From positions 837,598 through 901,597 of the forward strand of contig OZ037834.1 of NCBI GenBank assembly GCA_964035575.1: 64,000 nucleotides of DNA, given 5' to 3'. Origin of the DNA: Rhynchopus sp. YZ270_cl-10 (Eukaryota > Euglenozoa > Diplonemea > Diplonemida > Diplonemidae). Shown in pieces: positions 57,701-64,000 of this stretch. The notes under the pieces are model-generated. The model searched no databases. It was not told the origin of the DNA and saw only the letters and a program-made list of their open reading frames with translations. Each line of letters opens with the position of its first letter. Within the stretch, counting starts at the first letter, position 1. The translations under genes and the position numbers were made by a program.

Positions 57701-57729
57701 ATAGCCAGAAATCTGAGAAAAAAAAAAAA

Positions 57730-58015
57730 ATGGCCAGATTTCCAGATCTGGCCAGATCTGGCCAGATCTGGCCAGATCTGGCCAGATCTGGGGTTTTTTT
57801 TTTTTTTTTGAAAAAAAAAATTTCCCAGATTCCCAGATCTGGCCAGATCTGGCCAGATCTGGCCAGATCTGGGGTTTTTTTTTTTTTTTTGAAAAAAAAA
57901 ATTTCCCAGATTCCCAGATCTGGCCAGATCTGGCCAGATCTGGAAACAAGATCTCCACATCTGGAAAACGAGCCAGATCTGGGAAATTGGCCCCCAAATC
58001 TGGCCAGATCTGGCA
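57730..58015. repeat. CCAGATCTGG tandem array 2 (higher-order)
   Basis: Runs of GGCCAGATCT are divided by GGGGTTTTTTT…GAAAAAAAAAATTTCCCAGA spacers, which recur twice as an ~80-bp higher-order unit. Confidence 0.9.
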
Positions 58016-58620
58016 GCATCCGTGTAATTCGGTCCATTTCGTTTTTTTTTTTTTCGCAAAGGGAAATTTCCCCTTGTACCAGAAAAACCGAAAAAAACGA
58101 AATGAAAACCGAAAAAAACCGAAATGTTAGGGTACCTTTTTTGGTCGATTTCGTTTTTTTTCCAAAGGGGGGACCCTTTGGTCGCCGAAATTCCCCAGCC
58201 AAATTTGGTCGCAAAATCGGCCGATTTTTCAAAAATCTCAAAAAAAAAAAAAATTTTTTTTTTTTTCACAAGTGTTTTTGAGGCCTGCTCACTACACCCT
58301 AGGCACCCTTCTGAGACCAAAAAGTCAAAAAAAGCAAGAATTAGGCTGTTTTGAGCATCTAGAGTTTATTCCCCAGCCATTTTCTGTACCACCAGTGCAC
58401 TTTGTATGGGCCAGCGCCTTGTCGAAAATCGAAAAATCTCAAAAAAAAAAAATTTTTTTTTCGGGAAAATTTCGACCACTGAGGTGGGTCTTTGGGCACC
58501 AAAAAATGACGTCGTTAACAGCTTTGAGCCAAGGAGGTTCATCGTGTCGTCAGCCACGCCCCTAAACCAACAAAAGACTACAAACAAAAACAAACTTACA
58601 AGAGGCCGCCCCGTACCCCC
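58016..58620. repeat. Satellite-related and low-complexity block
   Basis: 58240-58450 repeats 45700-45890 in direct orientation (GGCCTGCTCACTACACCCTA, CCAGCGCCTTGTC). The left part is AACCGAAAAAAACC-type low complexity. Confidence 0.65.
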
Positions 58621-58719
58621 TCCAGGCAAATAAAAAAGTAAAAGAATGCCCTTCCTCAGTCCGGAAGTATCACCTCAACCGGTCACCTGCCGTAAAAGAG
58701 AGAGAGGTTACAGAAAAAG

Positions 58720-58762
58720 AAAAAAAAAAAAGAAAAATGCAAAAAAACGCAAAAAAAAAATT

Positions 58763-58807
<45 letters not shown>

Positions 58808-58830
58808 CAAAAAAAATGCAAAAATCGGGT
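58720..58830. repeat. A-rich tract
   Basis: An A run of more than 40 bases within AAATGCAAAAAA repeats, ending in a satellite core (GTGTTTTGACCATCTGTGG). Confidence 0.8.
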
Positions 58831-58929
58831 GTTTTGACCATCTGTGGTTACACAAAACACACTTCTGTGTACAAGCCTACACCAATACAGTGGTAATACA
58901 ACACGGTGGCCCATTCCTACCCTTAGGGT

Positions 58930-59045
58930 AGGGTCCGCGGGGGGTACCCCATGGGGTACCCCCCAGACTACCCCATGGGGTACCCCCCAAATCTGAGGGG
59001 TACCCCATGGGGTACCCCCCAGACTACCCCCGGGGGGTACCCCCG
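58930..59045. repeat. GGGGTACCCC palindrome array 1
   Basis: Several GGGGTACCCC units with short C-rich spacers (CCAGACTACC, CATGGGGTACC). Confidence 0.9.
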
Positions 59046-59162
59046 GTACAGGTACACAGGTACACAGGTACACAGGTACACAGGTACACAGGTACACAGG
59101 TACACAGGTACACAGGTACACAGGTACACAGGTACACAGGTACACAGGTACACAGGTACAGC
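59046..59162 (+). repeat. (GGTACACA)n array
   Basis: About 14 uninterrupted copies of the 8-mer GGTACACA. Confidence 0.95.
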
Positions 59163-59201
59163 CAGAGTGCCAGAGTCAAGGGTCCGCGCGGGGTCCGCCC
59201 C

Positions 59202-60685
59202 CCAATGACATAACGAAGTATCGCTTGAAAATACCGTTCAATATATGTTGCTTGGTGTGCATGAAGAAGGACACACAAGGTATATCAAACGATAAATCAA
59301 TCAGATAAACGTTACATCATCGGAAAATTGTTGGCACCGCCCCCCTGTCTTCGTATTTATTACCCCGTCGACAGGCCAAACAGCGTTGGGCTCAGAAGAA
59401 GCAGTGCAAGACAGTCACTGGGGATCAACATGAGAACCAACTCCCAACAACACAGGCTACCGAAGTAGCAGGTGGGGTGTTGCGGGTGTTTGGGGTGAGA
59501 AAATCGATTTTGGTAAGTTGCAGCAGAACATTCTTAAGTTCGCACTAGTCGAGAGAGGCTTACCCGCTGCAGTGAAGCAGTGCACCCATTTAAGGGTGGA
59601 GAAGCGTGACACGCACATACAAGTATGTACGTTACTTCAACAAAGGCTGAATTCTGGTAATTCTAAGGGATGTGAATTCAGCCACCACGCAGGTAGTGTT
59701 TTAAGGTTCCTCGCTTTGTGCTACACAGCGGACTCATGACACAAAGGAGTTGCCCCCGCTCTCTTTCGCGCAAACTTAAGAAAATTCTGGAGTCACTACA
59801 ACCTGGCGTGCGGGTACAGATGCATTGCTTTGTTCTTTCCTCAAAGTCATGTGTGATCTCTCGGGTCTGTACTAAAGTCAGTGTTTAGATAAGCATCCAC
59901 TTGACTCGTTCTAACAACCGTTGAAATCTAGAACAAAACAATACACTGCCCCTTCTCACACCAAGCCGCCATGCTTCAAGAGCATGCCCTGGGCAAAAAT
60001 TACTGTGACAAAAATTGGTTTTCTGGGGGAACGCGATATTTTCTTGTGCCTACTGTAGTCCTCCGCAAGAGCAGAGGACAGACTTTCCGGATCCCGAAGT
60101 CGAATTTTTTGCACTAGCTATGCTCCCTGGGTTAAATGGCTATAGCAGTGACTGACTAAGAGTTTCATAATAATTGGGGCGGTCTATGGGGTGGGTTAAT
60201 GGAAAAATTGGTTTAAAAACCCAACTTTTGCGGTCCCCACCCGGTTTGCAATAATTGCACCAGCTCTTCCATCGGCACTGTTTCGCTGTCACGATGAAGG
60301 GTCGTCGGTTCGGGTACCTGTTGAGAGAAATTGAGTGCAAAAGTAGAGACTGCAACAAAAAAAATCAAACAAACAAACAAGAAGCCGCTCCGTACCTCTT
60401 CCATGCAAAAAAGAAAGTAAAAGACTGCCCTTCCTCAGTCCGGAAGTAGCACCTCATCCGGTTCCCTGACGTAAAAGAGTTGTAGAGGTTACGAGATGCC
60501 ATGATAAAAAAGTAAAAGTGACAATTTTGACAATAAAAATATGCTTCGATTTACATCCGAGCGGGACAAAGGCGAAAAGGGGGAGCGGGGGGGTGTAAAA
60601 ACCGGGGCTTAAAAACATACCTTGCAGCACTCGCTCGGCCTACTCTCCAGGTACGAGAACATCACTGCACGAACAATCCCACTGA
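59202..60685 (+). repeat. 1.4-kb repeated unit, copy 2
   Basis: Collinear with 55127-56485 (AATGACATAACGAAGTATCG … ACATCACTGCACGAACAATC). It carries an extra block near 60410-60500 shared with 58630-58715. The two copies are ~4.1 kb apart and begin directly after different C-rich palindromic tracts. Confidence 0.8.
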
Positions 60686-61424
60686 TACTGATACCTGCAT
60701 TCTATTTGTTGCCACATGGTAAAAATGACCAAAACTTCGACCAATTTTTTTTTTCTTCACAATTTGCTCATTGAGGCTTTGTATTTTTTGGGCCATTTAT
60801 GACCCACCACGCCCGATTTTGGGCGAGAAGAAAAAAAAATTTGGGTCAAAAATCGACGCGTCTTTGGTAAAATCACGACTTTTCGGGCGCGAAACCACGT
60901 TTTAGACCCCCACAGATGCTCAAAAGTGCCAAATTTTGCTTTTAATGGCCTCAAAGGATCACGGGAGCACCCCTCGTAATTACGAGGGCTCCCCACGCCG
61001 TGACGTCGTCATTGCGCGCGTAATTTCCCACGTATGCGGGCGTGGTTGGTCATAAAATGGCCCAAAAACCCCAAACAAAACCTCAGATTGACCAAATCGA
61101 GGAAAAATTGTCAAGTCGAAATTTCAGCCAAAATACGGTCATTTTGGTTATACCCCGCGGTGTATGCAGTAGCTAGAACACGTACACAGCTAAGTTCCTA
61201 AGCGATTTCCTTCACATTTTTCATGAAAAATTGGTCAAAAATCGACTTGTCTTTGGTAAAAAAACCACGAAAAATCGGCTGCGCAAAACCACGTTTTAGA
61301 CCCCCACAGATGCTCAAAAGTGCCAATTTTTGCTTTTAATGGCCTCAAATCGTCGAAATTAGGCCTATATAGGGCAAAAAAAAATTTTTGAGAGTCCCTT
61401 TCCCTGGGAGGCAATAGCCACCGG
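60686..61424. repeat. Diverged satellite monomers
   Basis: CCCCCACAGATGCTCAAAAG occurs at about 60908 and 61300. GTCATAAAATGGCCCAAAAA occurs near 61050 and again at 61762. Confidence 0.65.
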
Positions 61425-61690
61425 GTGTGCAGGGGGTACCCCGGGGGGTACCCCCCAGGGTCCGCGGGGGTACCCCATGGGGTACCCCCGCGGACCCTGG
61501 GGGGTACCCCTCGGGGTACCCCAAACCCCCCAAAGGGTACCCCGCGCGGACCCTACCCAACCCTGTGGGGTACCCCCTGGGGTAGCCCACGCGAGGGGGT
61601 ACCCCCCGCGGACCCTACCCTGTGTGGTACCCTACCCTGCGGGGTACCCCTTTTGGGGGTACCCCCGGGGGTACCCCCAAAAGGGTCCGC
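61425..61690. repeat. GGGGTACCCC palindrome array 2
   Basis: More than ten GGTACC-centred units separated by GGTCCGCGGG-type spacers. Confidence 0.9.
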
Positions 61691-62520
61691 TGGGCCACCG
61701 TGAAGGCGATTTTTGACCAAAAAAAAAATTTTTTTTTCGCCCAAAATCGGGCGTGGTACGTCATAAAATGGCCCAAAAAATCCAAGGAAAACCTTCGATT
61801 GGGCAAATTATGAAAAAAATTTTCAAGTCAAATTTTCAACCAAAATACGGTCATTTTGTTCACACAGTGATTCTACGTCATGCTAGCTTCCTGTGCAGAA
61901 CTCCAGCAATTCACCAATGCCGGCATATATCTTTCCATTATCGCCATTGCACTTCGTTCACGCCATTGCACTTCGGTCATTTTGTGCATACCCTGTGACT
62001 GTGGTGGCTAGAGAACACGCACATGCAGACCCGTTCCTTGCAATTTCCAGTGTTGTGTTTATCAATGCATGCATCCAGAGGACCTCTGGTTTACGAAATC
62101 GTAGGCACTCCTGTGCAAAAATGAAGTCGGTTTTTGACCCAAAATCGGGGTGGGTGGGCCATAATTTGCTCCAAATTTGGCCGAAAATCGGGATTTTTCT
62201 GAAAATTTTCATTGTGCCCAGCAAAAATCCTTGATTTTTTGAAGAATTTTCCAAAAAATATGCTATACCCCCTATGACTGGACCCAACTCCCCTCACCCT
62301 TTTTTTCCCCGAAAAAAGCCCCCAAAATTCCTACCATTTTTACCATTTTTACCATTTTTGACCAATTTAGGGTACCTCCTGTGTGGTGTATACTGAGTGT
62401 TACACAGTACGGTGGCTGTGTAGGTATTTGTTTGGATTGGTAGCATTATTGCACGGAATACTTTAGGAAAGAGGTTAATACAAGATCGGCTGAGCCGGTC
62501 ACTGCTCTGGGTGCCCATGT
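61691..62520. other. Diverged satellite and unassigned sequence
   Basis: Fragments of the satellite (AAAATACGGTCATTTTG twice, near 61125 and 61842). CGCCATTGCACTTCG(G/T)TCA is repeated near 61942 and 61960. No gene. Confidence 0.45.
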
Positions 62521-63342
62521 GTTTTGGCCAATTCTTGACGAGGATGGGGGTGCAGGGTAAATTGGGTACTTCTTGGGTCCTTCTAGGGTATACACCCTAG
62601 CCCTATACAGCCACACCAATTTTTTGTTTTGTTTTTTTTGGGGACGTGACACTTGCGACATATAGTGTGATCTGGGTGAGGAAGCGTTCCAACTTTTTCA
62701 ATATCTCCCGCGATTTTTCCCACCCCCGTTTTTAAAATCAACAGAGTTACTTGTGTACGTTGAGATTTTTAATCTGTATTTTGTACTTATTACAACGACA
62801 ACACGACTAAGTACGACCTACCTCTGTACCGTCTGCAGTACAGAGGCTTCGGATGACATTGAGTATTGGAAAGTGATTGCTGAGACAAAAGGGAAAAAAA
62901 AACTCAGATACCCAAGTTTTAGAGAAGCACGAATAGATGATAACTATGATGATAAGGAAATACGCACATAAAGAAGAACTAATGGGCGGTTGTTTCTCTC
63001 TGGAAGCTGTTGTGTGAGTTGTCGAGAAAGTTGGCCAACTTGTTGAAGCGAAGATGTACCTGCAACAGTTGAAGTGAAGTGAAGTGAAGTGAAGTGAAGT
63101 GAAGTGAAGTGAAGTGAAACTGCTGTTGGAAGTACATTATGAGAAGCAAAAATATGTACACTAATGAACCCCCGTAAGTTTCTTTTCTCTTGTTTCCTGT
63201 GCCTGCGTCAGCTGAGTCCTTTGTAGTGACGTTTCTTTTTCAGATGAGATGGTAACCTTGAAGATGAGAGCTCCTGGTGCAGACGTCCACAAACACAGGT
63301 GTGGGACACAAAGATCTTATGTATACCATGCAACAAGAAAAA
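62521..63342. other. Unassigned region with a (GAAGT)n tract
   Basis: A plus-strand frame ending at 62971 contains a protein-like stretch (SDDIEYWKVIAETKGKKKLR, then PSFREARIDDNYDD) after an acceptor-like CTGCAG. It may be an exon, but nothing joins it convincingly. (GAAGT)n of about nine units lies at 63073-63118. Confidence 0.3.
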
Positions 63343-63495
63343 AAAAAAAAAAGTACGTTCATTTCGAGCCTCCACAATGCAGTCGGGCATCACTGTGTGT
63401 CCTCCTCCTCCTCCTCCTCTTTTTCCCCTCTACCTTCAAATATATCCGTCGTTTCGGGGAACACGCTGTCCCTATCTCCATGCTCCCCTCTTCCC
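63343..63495 (+). repeat. Second copy of the ATPase 5' leader block
   Basis: AAGTACGTTCATTTCGAGCC, CAGTCGGGCATCACTGTGTG, a TCC-rich pyrimidine tract, TCCGTCGTTTC and AACACGCTGTCCCT match 50405-50560. No ATPase sequence follows within the window. Confidence 0.7.
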
Positions 63496-64000
63496 TCAAC
63501 CCTACTAATTCGCATTACAGCAGGCCGAGCGTTCCTAGGTTGCGGACATGAAGACTTGATCTTCCCACTGCACTGCCCCCCATGTCCACCTTGTTGAGTG
63601 TTGTTGCCTTCCGCCGCAGTGCGGGCACCGCTTCTTAAGTTCGATGTGAACCCTTTCTTTGGGAGCTGGGGGCGTCATTAGTGTGCGGGATCTCGTCCGG
63701 TCGCCTCAGGGGTTCCAATTCATCATCCATACTGTAAACTGTATGTGGGGGCGATGAGGGTTCAAAACTTGCATCGAACGAAATAAATGTGCCTCTTGAC
63801 CAGGCGAGGCAACTTTGCCTCTGCCTCAGCCCCCTGCCGTTCTCCCCTTGGTAGGGAGGGGGGACGATCTTCCCAGCCTTTCTTCGCTGCCCTGACGTAC
63901 CCCTGCACCTGCTTCTTGACCCCAATCATGGTACCCGATCACGCTGTGTTTTTTTAGGCAACTTATCACGAACTGATCAGCTGGCTGGAAGAGGTGGGTG
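63496..64000. other. Window end; possible exon from ~63959
   Basis: TTTTTTTAG at 63950-63958 is followed by GCAACTTATCACGAACTGAT, which reads ATYHELISWLEEVG to the right edge. This could be an exon of the next plus-strand gene, cut by the window. A minus-strand stretch at about 63580-63930 has KKRCPHCGG-like and KKQVQGYVRAAKKGWED-like pieces, perhaps a transposase fragment. Both are weak. Confidence 0.2.

Noticed and set aside
57469-58320. 283-codon minus-strand frame with GQIWPDLARS repeats
   Set aside because: It is the translation of the CCAGATCTGG array plus satellite; no protein features.
58700-59210. Lys-rich and TGTQVHRY-type frames
   Set aside because: They translate an A run and the GGTACACA octamer array.

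Overview
The window is eukaryotic nuclear DNA, most likely from a unicellular protist. It has spliceosomal introns with a uniform GTATGN or GTACGC donor and acceptors often preceded by CA-rich tracts. Coding DNA is GC-rich and lies in AT-rich, homopolymer-laden spacers. The products are typically eukaryotic: a SCYL1-type pseudokinase, a kinesin, an RBR ubiquitin ligase, CUB proteins and mitochondrial proteins. No taxon can be fixed from the sequence. Every host gene I can support lies on the + strand, and several have a pyrimidine tract plus AG shortly before the ATG. Long one-strand gene runs with trans-splicing are known from Euglenozoa (kinetoplastids, diplonemids), so that is a hypothesis to test, not a conclusion.

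Bases 1-32.9 kb are the gene-bearing half. In order they hold: the 3' part of a SCYL1-like gene (2-1246); a spacer with four inverted-repeat transposons; a divergent kinesin-like gene (5970-about 10768) whose first intron holds a 2-kb direct-repeat-bounded element with an antisense coiled-coil gene; a vWA-UBA-RBR E3 ligase (11673-14867); a secreted protein of 14 cysteine-rich modules (16600-18834); a four-exon membrane-anchored aminopropyltransferase of the spermidine synthase family (20436-22439); a two-exon helical-repeat protein (23080-25298); a second, decayed member of the direct-repeat-bounded family (25644-26500); a three-exon 84-85 aa mitochondrial protein (26646-28097); and a large CUB membrane protein (29084-32863).

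Bases 33-42.2 kb are dominated by palindromic repeats and a stack of tyrosine-recombinase (YR) retroelement ends separated by (TCC)n tracts. The stack ends in one whole-looking element (37161-42134) with gag, YR and RT/RNase H frames and split direct repeats.

Bases 43.5-52 kb hold a small CUB membrane protein gene (43582-44367), a 5'-truncated segmental duplicate of it (49345-50390) and a P-loop ATPase gene or pseudogene (50594-52050). Bases 45-62.5 kb are otherwise a repeat graveyard: a 2.8-kb long-terminal-inverted-repeat element with a nested cruciform, a 1.4-kb repeated unit, a degenerate 182-bp satellite, and several tandem arrays built on short palindromes (CCAGATCTGG, GGGGTACCCC, GTACGATC, CACGATCGTG). 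The last 1.5 kb may contain fragments of a further gene.

The most novel-looking items are the direct-repeat-bounded coiled-coil family (8213-10204 and 25644-26500), the (TCC)n-associated YR element stack, and the vWA-UBA-RBR ligase.
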